64,000 nucleotides of DNA, from assembly GCA_032358255.1 (NCBI GenBank), contig JAULBX010009769.1:45288-109287 (forward strand), in the 5' to 3' direction. Below the pieces are notes generated by a model. The model worked only from the letters and a program-made list of their open reading frames with translations, ran no database searches and was not told the DNA's origin. Position 1 is the first letter of the stretch. The number at the start of each line of letters is the position of its first letter. Of this stretch, positions 44,042 through 55,926 are shown piece after piece. A program made the position numbers and the translations under genes. The DNA is from Heterotrichella gracilis (lineage: Eukaryota > Sar > Xanthophyceae > Tribonematales > Xanthonemataceae).

Positions 44042-46891
44042 CTACTGCACCGTCCCCGACGCCTCCCCATCGGCCACAACCCCCCTTGCAGCCGCCCCAC
44101 CCACAGGCACCACCCCCCCGCTGACCTCCCCCGTGAAAGGGTCTCGGTAGGGTTTTAGCGAGATGTTCCGGTAGTAGCCGGTGCGGGTGCGGGCGGCCTC
44201 CCGGTGCCAGTTGCGCACCATGTCGCGCAGAACGGGGTCCGGCACGGTTTCTGGGTCCCTGTGGGGATGGAGGAGACGTAAACTTCAGAGTCTGGTTCCT
44301 GAAGTACCTACTCTGGTCTAAGGCCCCTGGAGGCCGCATACCTTTCCCACATGCCGCAGCACGCAGATCAGTTTCTGGTACAGATTTAATGACACAGACA
44401 CAACTCATTTCCTCCTCCCAGGGCAGAAGGTATATCAAGTGGGCAAAAGTTACACGACATACAAACAAAGTGTGATACGATGCGCCTGCTGCCATACCCT
44501 ACTGGGCCCATATCAGGCCATCCCTTTCTTACCACATCATGCACATGCCCCCCACCCCCCATGTCCCACCATACCCTGTTTACTGCCTGCTTTGCCCAAG
44601 CGCTTGTATAGCGCATGCCCCCCTCCAAAACATGCAATCACCCCGCTCGCTGTGGAAGCCCTTACTCCCTATTTCCAAACCCTAAACACACCCCTGGCCG
44701 CACCTGTATCGCGCATACTCCCTCCGAAATGCGCGGAACACCTCGCTCTCGTGGCACCGACCGCTGCGCTGCAGGCGGGAGTCGGCAAAGGAAGCTGCAG
44801 GGGCGGGGAGTGGGGATCAGTAAAAGCTTTTAGCAAACAGCCTTAGTGACAAGGGAGAGGAGGCCATGTCGGTAAGGTTGTACGGCTAGGGTTTTCGTCA
44901 CTTGCGTCCTGCCATTACCCCTCCGAATGCATTCCGTTGAGCCTTTCAAGGAATTCGAGCAGTAACCGCATGGGCTCGCAGCAACCCAAGCACCTCTCTC
45001 CGTGCTATACTCTCCAGCCATGTCCTAGGGTCTCCGGCAGTGGTCTATGTTCTGGCGAAAAGGTTCCCAGAATTTCTGCAGTAGAATTCCAATTGCTCAC
45101 CCACCATGCCACAAGAGCTTCAGATTTCCGGTGCTAACCCTTTCAAGAGGGTTTATAATTCGGTCTTCAAAAGTTTCAGGGCTAGGGTTTTGCTCACCAA
45201 AATCCTGCCACTGCCCCTCCAGTAGCTGCGCTTCCTTGCTACTCAGCCTCCGGGGCCTGCCCACCTCGTATATGCCAGCAGCAAACAGAGCGCCAATGCC
45301 AGTGCTAACCGACCATGTTGCATCTCCCAGCGATGAGCTGAGAATCAGGGCGGTGGTTACCCCCCCTGCGAGGAAAACCACGTAGGTGGCGAGGCGGGGG
45401 GCCATGGGGGGGGAGTAGTCGACGGCGTCCACACTGGGGAGGGGAGGGCAGAGTGGTGAGGGGTCGTGAGGCGGTTGTGCATGTGTTCCAGGGGTGAGAA
45501 AAGGTGGATTTAGGCGGTGCACTGCTAGCGGACCATGTGGTGCTGTTGCCATGCCGTGCGGTGCGAGGCGGCCAAAGGAGCACTGCACCACCACACCGAT
45601 TACGTGCACAAACCTATCCCCGCAATGCATTATTAATGTTAATAATGCTTGTAATTCTTATTACATTAATGTAATGCCATGAATATGCCATAATAATATG
45701 CCATAAAGGTGCACGTTTGAATGCCACTCACTCGAGCCCTGCCAGCACGCCTATCTGCCTCAGCACCCAATCCGAGGGCCTGTCAGTGTCAATCTTGCCC
45801 AGGAACAGCAGCAGCAGCTGCAGGGGGCTGCAGAAGTAGAGCGCTACCGACCACATGGCCGCCCCAAACGCGTCCCCAGCCGTGAACGCCCCAAAGGCGG
45901 TGTACCAGCCGTCCCCATAGAACAGCTGGGCCAGCGGTTCCCTCCCAAAGGTGAATGCTGAGGTGACTATGCTGGTGAGGGTGGCTGCGATGGTGATGAT
46001 GATCAGCCTGTCCTGGCCTGCTTGCTTGGAGGCCGCTCGCCGCTCGGCGGCCTGGCGCTGCACTGGGGTGCGGTCATCGTCGTTGCTGTATTTGCACACT
46101 GGGGTGGCGGGGGCAGGAGGGGGTCAAGGAAAGGGCAAGAGAACGGGGATGCCACAACTATTTAGGGTGTAAGAGGGCTGTTATAAACCCATGTAGGGTA
46201 TCTAAAGGTAAGTTGAGTACACCATATTGCTTGAAGAGACTTGCTACCCTGCCATGAGATGTCCCAGTGCACTACAGGGCGATGGCGTGGAAGGACAGCC
46301 ACAATGCAGCAGGGTACTTCAGTAAATGAAATGTGTGTGGCTAGGTGGCCACAATAATAGTCCCACCCAGGAAAACCCAGGAGTCTATGGGTGTTCTATG
46401 TGCACCTGGGTGGCCACAGGTGCACCACGGTGGGCTAGTGGTTAGCCCCAGGTAGCTCCAGGGAACGTGGGTGGGTAGAATCGCACGTGCAGTTCGACAG
46501 TTTGGAAAGGTGTGTCAGGAAATTTGGTTGGAGGCGACACAAGGCGGCAGACGTCACGAGTGGACCAGAATTAACGCCAATGCGGCCAGATGCCGTGGAA
46601 GCAATTCACCTCTATACCAGCATTCACCGCAGATCGTACGACAGCGAAACGCTCTACAGTACTCGACTCACCTGTTTGGAGAGAGGGGTTTCGTTTCCCT
46701 CGGACGCTGAGCCCCCGCTGACTGTGCCATGGCTGGTGTGAACGGTGACCACCACTTGTTTTGGTGACGACCAAACGCACCGGCTGGCTGGAAAAGGGTG
46801 CACATCCAAGTCGTCTTTTTACACAGGAAGGGTTGCTCAGGAGTGGCAGGTAGCTTGTGCTCGCCATGGCATAGAGGGCTGCTGGCTGCAA
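44042..46891 (-). CDS. Organelle-targeted multi-span membrane protein, five exons
   Basis: Exons 46672-46891 (ATG at 46891), 45732-46098, 45198-45433, 44704-44794 and 44042-44258 (TAG) are in phase and encode about 343 residues. The first ~70 residues are Ser/Arg-rich, like a chloroplast transit peptide. Hydrophobic spans include LIIITIAATLTSIVTSAFTF, AAMWSVALYFCSPLQLLLLF and ATYVVFLAGGVTTALILS. The soluble C-terminal part contains RLQRSGRCHESEVFRAFR and MVRNWHREA. It has the look of a conserved thylakoid protein. A relation to CCB1, the cytochrome b6f haem c assembly factor, crossed my mind but I could not confirm it. It is divergent from the gene at 47719. Confidence 0.72.
44585..44935 (-). 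repeat. Echoes around exon 44704-44794
   Basis: CTTGTATAGCGCATGC-CCCTCC (44592) echoes the exon's donor end (44704), about 110 bp away. TAGGGTTTTCGTCACTTGCGTC with TGCCATTACCCCTCC (44888) echoes the end of exon 45198-45433, about 300 bp away. Confidence 0.65.
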
Positions 46892-47718
46892 GCAGTGTGT
46901 GTGGCCAGAATGGCTTAGCCACTCTCAGGCTTTCCTTGCAGCGATAGCTAACCTGCGGGTTTTAAGCAGTAGAAGGTCATGTGTTCCGGACAGCATTTGT
47001 CGTGCAAAATATGACGCAGCAGATTGGTACAAAGCCTAAAAGGTAACTTGAAGTTTATGCATGCATGCTCGGCTGCTCCCGTTGCATTACTTTGCCACTC
47101 CCTAAGCGGGGCATGGTACTGGATAACTGAAGGCGTATTCCCAGATAAGCCTTGGCAGGGAGGCAAGAGACATACAGTTCGTAGGTGGTTGCACACAGCT
47201 GACGCAATTGGAAACCGGTACTACGTGCTAAGTAGTCTGGCTGACGTTATTTTTAAGAGCTTGTACGAACGGTGTGTTGTAGCACCCATTCAACACTGTG
47301 TACTTTTGAAAAACTGGCACAGCTGTGGCGAGGTTTCCCGGTTGCAAACCAGACAAATAGAATCTCCTCTGGAACTTGCAGGATTCGAGCTGCGTTTCGT
47401 CTGCAAAGCTCCGCCCAGATCAGCACTGGCTGGGAAGCCTGTTTTGGGTATTCTGGAAACACCCGTGGCTGAGAACCCTGTTTGTTTGGGTTTGCTCTGA
47501 ACGTTTGCACTCTGGCAATCACACAGCTGTCGGCTCTGGGTGCTAGCTAGCAGCCGAAGATTGCACAACCTGTTGAGCGATCTCCATCCATTTTCAAAAT
47601 CGGCAGGTACCAGGTGGGCCACCAGGCGCAAGCACAGCTCCTAAATATAAGCAGCACGTCTCAAGTGCCAACCTATCTTGGTATTTGAAAGCAGCAGCAG
47701 CAGTAGCAGCAGTAAGTC
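46892..47718. promoter_or_regulatory. Spacer between divergent genes, probable promoters
   Basis: This is 827 bp between the start codons of two divergent transit-peptide genes. It holds several short ORFs without motifs. No specific elements can be named. Confidence 0.4.
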
Positions 47719-50113
47719 ATGGTTCTCATCTGCTCAACCAGCGCTCGGGTGCCCACTGGCATCTCACTCCAGCGGCCCACCAGGCTGGCTACATATACAG
47801 TGAAGGCCACTGCAGGTATGGTTGTGAACGGTAAAGGTGATACCCACACACTAAGCATAAAACACCATCCCCAGCAGTCCTCCCACCACTCAGACTTGTC
47901 AACCCCTCCCCCACCCACACACATACGGTTCCCACCCCTCCCCCATGAAGGGACTGTGGAAGCAACCCACCTGGAAACAGGCATGGAGCTGTTCATGAGT
48001 CCAGACCACCCCACCCCACCCCATCCCCCTCCCACTCTCGTGTGTGCGTTGTCACTCCTGCAGACAAGCAGCCCCCGCGGCCAATCGTGACACCCAAGCC
48101 TATCACCCGCAAGGTTTCGCCTGCGCCCGAGCCCCTGGCGGTGCAGCACTCCACGGCCTACATGCTGCGCAACAGGAGGTCAATGGTGCGCCCTCGTAGG
48201 TGCATCACGCCTTGCGTGCATGGTTGCATTGCGATGCATGGTACTGGGCATCGGCCGTGAACATTATTCAAGAGTGAATTAGTAAATACTATCCAACTAG
48301 GCTAGGACTAGGAGGGGACAAGTGTGGGGTCAGCGCATGGCTGTGCATCACTCCACGGACTGCATGTTGTGCAGCAGGAGGTCAATGGTGCGCCTGCATT
48401 GACGCAGTGCGCCCATCCTTGCATAATGCAATGTGCCCCATGCTGTCGTTGCATCATGCGTTGGGACATTTGGATGCATCCCATAATTGATGAACCCATT
48501 ATCAACGTATCATTATTAGTATACGAGGTGGGTGTACTCCACGGCCTACATGATCCGCCGGTCAATGGTGTTGTTTCACACGACGTGCTATGCCTGTAGT
48601 TTTGAAATGCTGCATCGCATGCACCAATGCATCATGCAACCATTGACCCTGAGCTGATGCGTAGCGGTTGCATGGCGGGATTGCGATGCATGACTCACCG
48701 CTTTATGATTGAACATGTGATCAAGTTTGTAGCTACACCCTTGGTGATGGTCTAGATACTGATGCAGCGCCTCCCTGTGCTTTATACATGCATCACACCT
48801 TTCCATTGGTTAGTGCTGAGCACATCCATGTGCCATGCCACAACCACCAAGCATCCACTGCTTCTTGTCATCCACCCACCACCACCCACCTCACCCTTCA
48901 GCAATTGGCCAAAGCTCATGAGGACCATGCGGTGTATGATCATATGATTCATATCATCATACTAATTATTAATTTGATGTATGATCATATGAAGCTAATT
49001 CATATCATCGTAACACCACCCACCACCCATGCCACAGGACGAACAAGACGAACCGGGCACCTCCCAGGGCGGCGCTAGCAGGGGCCCGGAGCCCGAATTC
49101 GATGGCAATGCTGTCCAGTGGGCGCTGCGCAAGGCAGATGAGAGCCTGAACCGCATGGAGCAGCAACCCCCCGCCCCCGCCCGCATGCTGTGGGACGTGA
49201 GCCAGGGCCCTGTGGGCAAGGCTACAGGGAAGGGGGTGAGCGTGATGGCCAAGGTGAGGGAAGGAGGTGGGGAGGGAGGGGGCAGCCTGTGGTTGGTGGA
49301 GTGGGTGGTGGTGATGTGGTGCCTGAGGTTTGTACAAGAAGGTGGGAGTATGTAAAGAAGGTGGGAGTCATGCGATGGTGGATGTTTGGGCCGATGATGG
49401 CTGTGGTAGCAGTCAGAACGCCACAGGAGCAGGCGCGAGTGTGATGGCGAGGCCGGCGATGGGATGTCTGGGATGGGCATGCCGGCGTAGGGGAGGAGAA
49501 GGGATAGTGGTGCCTCGGTGGTGGTGATGGGTGCAGGGAAGGTTGGACCATGTGGCTCTAGCATGGATGGCGCAAATGCTGTTGTTGCGGCATGGCCCCC
49601 AGGTTGCACCACATGCGGACCCTGGTTGCAACCATGACCCACGCACCAAGCTTGGTCAAGCATTCACTGGTCAAGGTTCAGCACTCACCAGGCTTAATTC
49701 TATGTGTAAATCAGCACCGCATGCCCCGCATGCTGCGCCGCTCACCCGCCATGGTGCCCCCCCGCGCACAGGTGACCATGGCGGTTGGAAAGGAGGCGAT
49801 TCGGTCCGCGCTGCCCGCCGGCAAATGGGTGTTCCAGCAGGGCCTCAAGGCAGCTGTCACTGTGGTCACCAGGAGCCTGGAGGACGAACAAAAGGCCAAA
49901 AGGAGGAGCGCCAAGCAAAAAGCTGTGTCGGCCGGCGGGGAGCAAAAAGCTGTGGGCAGTGGTGACGTGGGTGGGAATGGGAATGGGAGCGGTGGGGAGG
50001 AGGGGTTGAAGGGGATGCAGGGGGGTGGTGGGGAGGTGGGAGGGCCAACGGCGGAGCAGGGGGGTGGTGGGGAGGTGGGGGGCGACAAGGTGGAGAAGGG
50101 GGGTGGTGTGTGA
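47719..50113 (+). CDS. Predicted organelle protein with low-complexity C-terminus
   Basis: Exons 47719-47815, 48064-48185, 49038-49253 and 49772-50113 (TGA) are in phase (258 residues). A possible 10-codon microexon at 48902-48931 (QLAKAHEDHA) would also keep the frame. Residues 1-33 (MVLICSTSARVPTGISLQR) look like a chloroplast transit peptide. The middle is Pro/Lys rich, then acidic, with a helical part (WALRKADESLNRME). The last exon starts with a helical segment (AIRSALPAGKWVFQQGLKAA) and ends in Gly/Glu-rich repeats (GGGGEVGG). The family is not recognised. Echoes of exon 2 follow it at 48335 and 48535. Confidence 0.68.
48335..48575 (+). repeat. Two downstream echoes of exon 48064-48185
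   Basis: CACTCCACGG-CT-CATG-TG and CAGGAGGTCAATGGTGCG recur at 48345-48402. A shorter copy with CGGTCAATGGTG recurs at 48535-48575. Steps are about 200 and 186 bp; both keep the GT donor. Confidence 0.85.
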
Positions 50114-52373
50114 GCGAGCATTGGGGCCAGGTCCTGGTGTACGCAGTGGTTAATGTAGGTACAATGTGAGGCGGACAGAATCATAGGTATTAAGGCAGGC
50201 ATAGGTATGATATGATGCAGATATAGGTATTGAGGCAGGCATAGGTATGATATGACGCAGACAGGACCCTGCGACGATTTCATGTGGGTGGGGGTTGGCA
50301 GGGCTCTGTTCTTGCAAGTGCTACAATATGTCGGTGCTTGATAGTGGTGGGGCTGGAGCACGGCTTGGGGGTGGGGCAGGGATTAGTTTTGGAAGTTGCC
50401 CTCTGAGAAGAATGTATGATGTAGGGTTTGCATTTATTTTGCACATTTTGTAGGTACATGTAGGTCAGTGGTGTCTTGCGAGCAAACCAGCTTGCCTGTG
50501 TGCACACGTTGTATTATGTTTTGCATTGCTGCACTTTATATGGCACGTGCGTGTGGTGTTGTCTTTATTCGGGCTTATTAGTATCATCAAGATGGTATAG
50601 TACATGGCCAGCGCAGTGTTTACGAGGCCAATGCGGGTACTCAATTTTGAGGACACAGAGTGTAAAAAGGACTGGTTACAGGATAACATATTATGACATA
50701 GCAAGCTCGTTCTTTGCTCCCCGCGATTCTTGCACTGGCAGACATTAACTGGGGCTATGCTTAGGTGCTATGCCCTTGTCACTCACGCCGTGTTCCACTG
50801 GTTGCTGCCCGACCTGTCTGTGTTTTTCAACATTGCTGCTTGTGGTGTGTGGTGGCGTTTTGTTTCTTGGGCATTGTCTGCAAATGTCCACCCAGGGCCC
50901 ATACGCATTTGCAATGTCCACGGCTGGCGCTATGAAGAGGGCGTCAGAATGGGCTTGTGAGGCAACAAGCAGAAACTGTCTGACAAAGGCTTAGCAAAAG
51001 ATGGCGCGAACCGCCGCTTGCACCGCCGCCACCGCTGCCACCGCCGCAGCAAGGGAGGCACAGACTGGAGGTCTCTAGCGGGCGAGTCGCAACGTGTGAC
51101 CAACACCCATTTGCTTCCGGCGACTGTCTGCGCCCTACAAAGGGATCGTGCAAGCTATTTTCTGCTTCAATCTAACGCCGTCGCTCCTACTGTCGAGCCC
51201 CTGCCACCGTTCGCTGCCCCGCTGCTGGCCATCTCGCCACTGCCACCGAATCCCACCATCGAGACTCCTGAAAGGGAAGCACTGCGTCGCCACTCGAGCC
51301 CAAAGTCCAACCTCCGGTTTGCTGTTATTGAAATACATAGACTGCTGCTTCCAAAGCAACGACATAAAGGTACGGAAACCCCTGCCCACCCAACCCCAGG
51401 TGTGCATGCACCTCTCCGAAACGCGCCTTCGCAGCAAGCCCTGCACACCAGCAACACTTGGAGCTGGTTGCCGCCGTGTTTGTAACACACATTTATAGCT
51501 TCAAAAGTATCTTAGGCCTTGCCAAAGTGCGGCGCTGTACGCCGTTCCGTTGCCAACGCCAGATCATTCTCCCAACTGTGCTGATGATTGTGCAAGCACG
51601 CACCCACACCAGCTTGGGCAACACCAGTAATACCACCCACTTGCCACGCCACGCTCGCTAGCAAACCCACCACCTCTAAGACCCACAGCGAGGTCCTCAC
51701 CCGCACTTTGCAAAGCCGCACCCCTGAAACGCTGCCTGAAGCATTGCCCAGTACTGGTTTCTTGTCCAAGGTGCGCACCTTGAACAAGAAACCAGTACTG
51801 GGCAATGCTTTAGCATGCTCCACACACGTCTGACAGAATGCTGCAAAGTTCACCGGCCATTCCACTTGGAAACTTGTAAATATATCGCTGTGCAACCGTA
51901 GGTGTTTTTCTTGTGCCAGAGACCTGTTCCCTCTCCTGCCCATCACAACCTCCTGCAACCCACATCAGGAAACCTCCCCAGCAGCCGGCGTGCGGTGCCT
52001 TCATCCCTGCCCAGCGCGCTCTCGAAGCGCACACAGGTTAGGGTATACCACGCACACGGTGCATCTTCCACGCTGTATCACCATATTTGAGTCCCTTTTG
52101 AACAGCCTTGCTGCCATATAACTTCATCGCCACAACGCCTTGAAACCTTTTCTGCGCAACACGCCCACCTCATATATGCTAGGTGACACACTGTGTGGGC
52201 CCTGCACACAGTCTTGGTGCATGCATATGGCCTTTTCTTTTGCTACCTTGCCCCAACGTAGGCGCACCCGCAAACGGCACAAACAACCTGCTATCATCTG
52301 CACCGCTGCAAGAAACTGACTTGTGTTGCATGCTACCAGTTTGCAGGCCCGTGTCCCATCCCGCGCACCAAAC
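50114..52373. other. Spacer and possible 5' exons of the next gene
   Basis: Early part: short AGGCATAGGTATGATATGA repeats near 50190-50260. An ATG at 51001 opens a short Ala/Thr-rich frame (MARTAACTAATAATAAAR) like a transit-peptide start. Phase-compatible exon candidates are 52347-52373, joined to the next gene's ATG region, and a stretch ending at 52036 (SSRRAVPSSLPSALSKRTQ). They may be its true 5' exons. A 72-bp palindrome lies at 51740-51811. Confidence 0.45.
51740..51811. repeat. 72-bp near-perfect palindrome
   Basis: AAGCATTGCCCAGTACTGG at the left end is mirrored exactly at the right end. The centre AAGGTGCGCACCTT is itself palindromic. Only one base pair is mismatched over two 36-nt arms, and there is almost no loop. 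Confidence 0.92.
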
Positions 52374-53750
52374 ATGTTCAACAAGGAAGGAAGCCTTGCA
52401 ATTGCTCAGGCTGAACAGCTGGTGGACAGGAAAACCAAGCGCATCTTGAAGATGTCTACTTACAGGTATCGTGCTTTGAGTATTTTGAGCGCACTGCTTC
52501 CTGGCTATTCTGGCGCATCTTGTGCTATACAACTGTTCTCCCGCCCTTGCTTAAGCACGGGTGCTTCAGTTCCCTTGGTGCTTTGGGGGGCTCACAGCTT
52601 GCTTGAACGATGGCCAGTCACTGGCCCATGCCCTCCTCCTTTTCAGGGTTACGAGTCGAAACCCTAAGCCCTTCTCTGTGGTCCCTTTACAGGCAGATAC
52701 CAGGTGGCGCCAGCGCCAGCTCAACTCCAGACAAGGGTTCACCATTGCCACCCAACTGGCACAAGCTGCCTGAGAACTGGCGCGCGTCCCTTCCCACCCC
52801 TCCCAAGGCGCCTGCCAGCGTTGTCACTGATGGACAGACCATGCTGCCCGAGACTCACAAAGCCCCCAGGTGCGTGGGAGCACAGGCTGTGTGGCCAGTC
52901 ACAGCGTCGACAGGCGTCTACCAACTGTGCTGCATGTATCTTTGCCTTTGTTTTCATATGTCTCGGGCAATGCACCATGATGACTGGTCCATTTACAATC
53001 CGTGCGCTCACACACCGCTGTCTTGTCCTGTGCAGCATCAGCATTCGCGTGCTGGCAAGTGGCGCACAAGTAGCAGCAGATGTTCCAGCACCTCCAACCA
53101 GCAGCATCAGGCAGCAGCCGCAAGCTGCAACCCCGGCCGTCCCAAGCCAGCAGTCCCCTCCAGATGCATCCCCAACCAGCGCTGCCCAGGGCCCCAGCAG
53201 CCGGCGGGGCTTGAGTGCGCTGATCCCCAAGCGCGCCCAGCAACCAGCCAAGGACACACAGCCAGCTGCGGCGCCCCCCAAGAGCACCCTCATGCAACGG
53301 CTGCGGTCCCTGCTGCCATGTGTCGGCCCAAAGCCCGGGGCCACACACAGCGACGATGAGGAGGTGGTGGTGCACTGCACCAGAAGCAGCAACCACGAGG
53401 ACGCACCAGCAGCGCCCCCTGTGCGGGAGGCGCTTGTAGCGCATGAGGGCGCAGGCGACCTCGCCACCCCACCCACCCCACCACACACATCACCACCATT
53501 GCCACCAGCTGAGGCGGCAGATGAGTCGGGTCCAGGCACATGGTGTGAAGACCAGGCGGCAGGCTCCCCATGGACTTCCCCCCTGGCTGGTGAGCATGTT
53601 ATCTCCTACCTGATCATGTGCCATTTGGAGGGGTCTGCCAGCTAGGCAGTAGCCAGCGGCGATCTCCAATGGACCCCGGAGATGGAGGCCATGCTGCAGC
53701 GGAGCCGGTCCTGCCTCGTGTTCCTGCCCCAGAAGTATCGCCTGCACTAG
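52374..53750 (+). CDS. Pro/Ser/Gln-rich protein, unrecognised
   Basis: Exons 52374-52465, 52693-52869, 53036-53589 and 53650-53750 (TAG) are in phase and encode 307 residues from this ATG. Extra 5' exons are likely (reading continues upstream to an acceptor at 52346). The N-terminus has a helix (SLAIAQAEQLVDRKTKRILK). The centre is low complexity (APPTSS, QQPQAATPAVPSQQ). A Lys/Arg-rich patch (TLMQRLRSLLPC) is followed by an acidic one (SDDEEVVVH). The last exon is compact (EMEAMLQRSRSCLVFLPQ). No family is recognised; it could be disordered and regulatory. Confidence 0.62.
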
Positions 53751-55926
53751 GCGGATGGCCATGCGGTGCTGTTGTGGAGGCACGTGGGAAGGGGGCAGGG
53801 TAGGCTGGGGCCGCCTTGGTAATTTACCTTGCTGTCAGGCGCCTAACATGCCATGTTGTGTAGCATTGCTGCAGAACTTCTGAGCAGCGATGTTGGGTGC
53901 ACCAGATGTGGTGGTCCATCCATAAGCATGGTCAGTGGATATTGATGGGTAATTTTTGACACCAACTACACCATCATGGTGTTTTGCGTGCAAGTAAACG
54001 TTTTGGCAATATGCTATCCTATACCGCAGCCGCTGGAGTCCATTGCAGCTAGAGTCACTCATTTGCAGCTGGAGTCACATTTGAAATACTAGTTCAATAC
54101 TTACTAAATGAACAAATTACAGTACATCAGTACATGCTAGGAACACTTTGTTTGCTCAGAGAACACTATTTGTCCTGAGACATAATGCCCTCCACATTTT
54201 GTAGCAATTTATTATCCTACACCATAGCCGCTGGAGTCCATTGTAGTAGCAATTGCACCAAGTTGAGAGTTGTTTCGACACGTGTGAGATTAAATGCCAA
54301 ATTGTGTTTTTGGCAACCCTGGTGAGTGGCAATTTGGTTTGAACTTTAGTGGGAAACCAAGTTGGGGCTGCAGCAAATCGGATGCTGGGGATGTTTGGGC
54401 CTCTTTGGGCAGCTTAGCTGGTTTTTAATAGTAACCCGCGATTGAACCACAACCATTGACCGATAGCCGATTTAACCGTTTGATTTATCACCGTTGCTTG
54501 GTGGTTGACTTGAAGTTGACTAGCTCCAGTTGCACTTTTTTCTGCCAGTGCCTGGCCCAGGTTTTTCAGTGATGAACCTGGTTGGCAGTCCGCGTGAGCG
54601 CATAATGCATGAATCCTACTTGCAGGCGATAACACCCCACATGCATCATGACGTACTCCAAGGTACATGCGTATCAATGATGCAGGAACGTTTTTTGCCC
54701 GGTCCTTCCAAATTTACGTTTCAGTCCAATGTCACAAAGAGTCTTTGAACAAAGACATTTGGCCCAGTAAAAGTAATTTAGCCTTTCACAATGTACACGC
54801 TGAGCGCTTTCTTTGTGCTGCCAGCATTAATGTTGCTCAGCCTGGTTTATTCAGCTGGGGCGGTCTAGTAAATGCTTCATTTTTAAAAAGGCTTTTACTT
54901 AGCATACTATGTCTGAGACCTTAGGTGTAGGTAGCTGTAGCCATCCAGCCAAAATGATTAGAACCCGGAGGCTCCGAGGAGTCCAATGTCGCGCCGCGAT
55001 GATGGTAACTATATGACATTGTGACCCCGTCTCTTACTAGAGACTGTGCACCAGCCACCGATTCTGATGTCATCATTCATTGATTCAATGGCATTGAATG
55101 CAATTTGACTTTCGAAAAATAGTTTTCAGTGACTATCATTTTATGAATCACAGTGTGCTGTAATTGTTCACGCGCATAATGCGCTTTGTACTGCCAATGG
55201 CGTACGCATCATGGCATACACATTATGTAATAATTAATGTTGTCGACAATTTACACCGCCAATGCCAAGTATTAACATTCAATGTGTACTATACAACACC
55301 TGGTCCGACCATATAATATTCACTGAGTGACTGTGACTAGCCCAATGGGACGGCTTGCTGACGTGCACATGCGTCTCAGCCCTGAAGAAAGTGTCGCACA
55401 GTGCACATGTTCCGAAGAAAGAGTCTACACATTGTCAAAGCCTTGGAGGCTACTCAACCACATAATGAAGTCTTAACATGTCAAAACCTGCTCTTGCAGA
55501 TCCTGCAGCAGATATGCGGAACATGGCCCCACCCCACACTCTGGGCAAACCATACGCAATCTATGCTATTACCACCTTGCATTATGGTCGCCAAATTGTG
55601 CGTCACATGCGTCAATTGGCTGTGGATAATGTCACATACTAGGGATGTATAAATGCTGCCACAAGGCGATACATGTACGATGTCACATTTCTATAACTGC
55701 ACCCGACCCGCTGCCCTGCAGCCAAAGCCGCATCGCATATGCCAAGCCGATTTGGCATTCAGCACCAGGACTCAACTCCTGACGAAGCCCCCTCCAAATG
55801 CTCGCATTTTGCTGCCCCCACCGCTCCCCCATGCCCATGCCATAGGCCGACGACGGGCGAGAACATTGGTGCGCTGTCGACACCGCCCATATTGAACATT
55901 TGTCGCGCCTACGGCCCTCCCATGCC
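53751..55926. other. Spacer between convergent genes
   Basis: No gene is seen. A ~35-bp element (TATCCTA-ACC--AGCCGCTGGAGTCCATTG) occurs at 54013 and 54211. The region is more A/T-rich than the flanking genes. Confidence 0.55.

Noticed and set aside
44439-44846. 135-codon plus ORF
   Set aside because: It is antisense to the exon and intron of the five-exon membrane protein gene and has no motif.
48902-48931. Ten-codon microexon of the 47.7-50.1 kb gene as a certain exon
   Set aside because: It keeps the frame and has a good acceptor, but the donor GTGTAT is weak and the frame also closes without it, so it is mentioned only as possible.
52739-53539. 266-codon minus ORF
   Set aside because: It is a shadow of the low-complexity exon on the plus strand, where the phases and splice sites are consistent.
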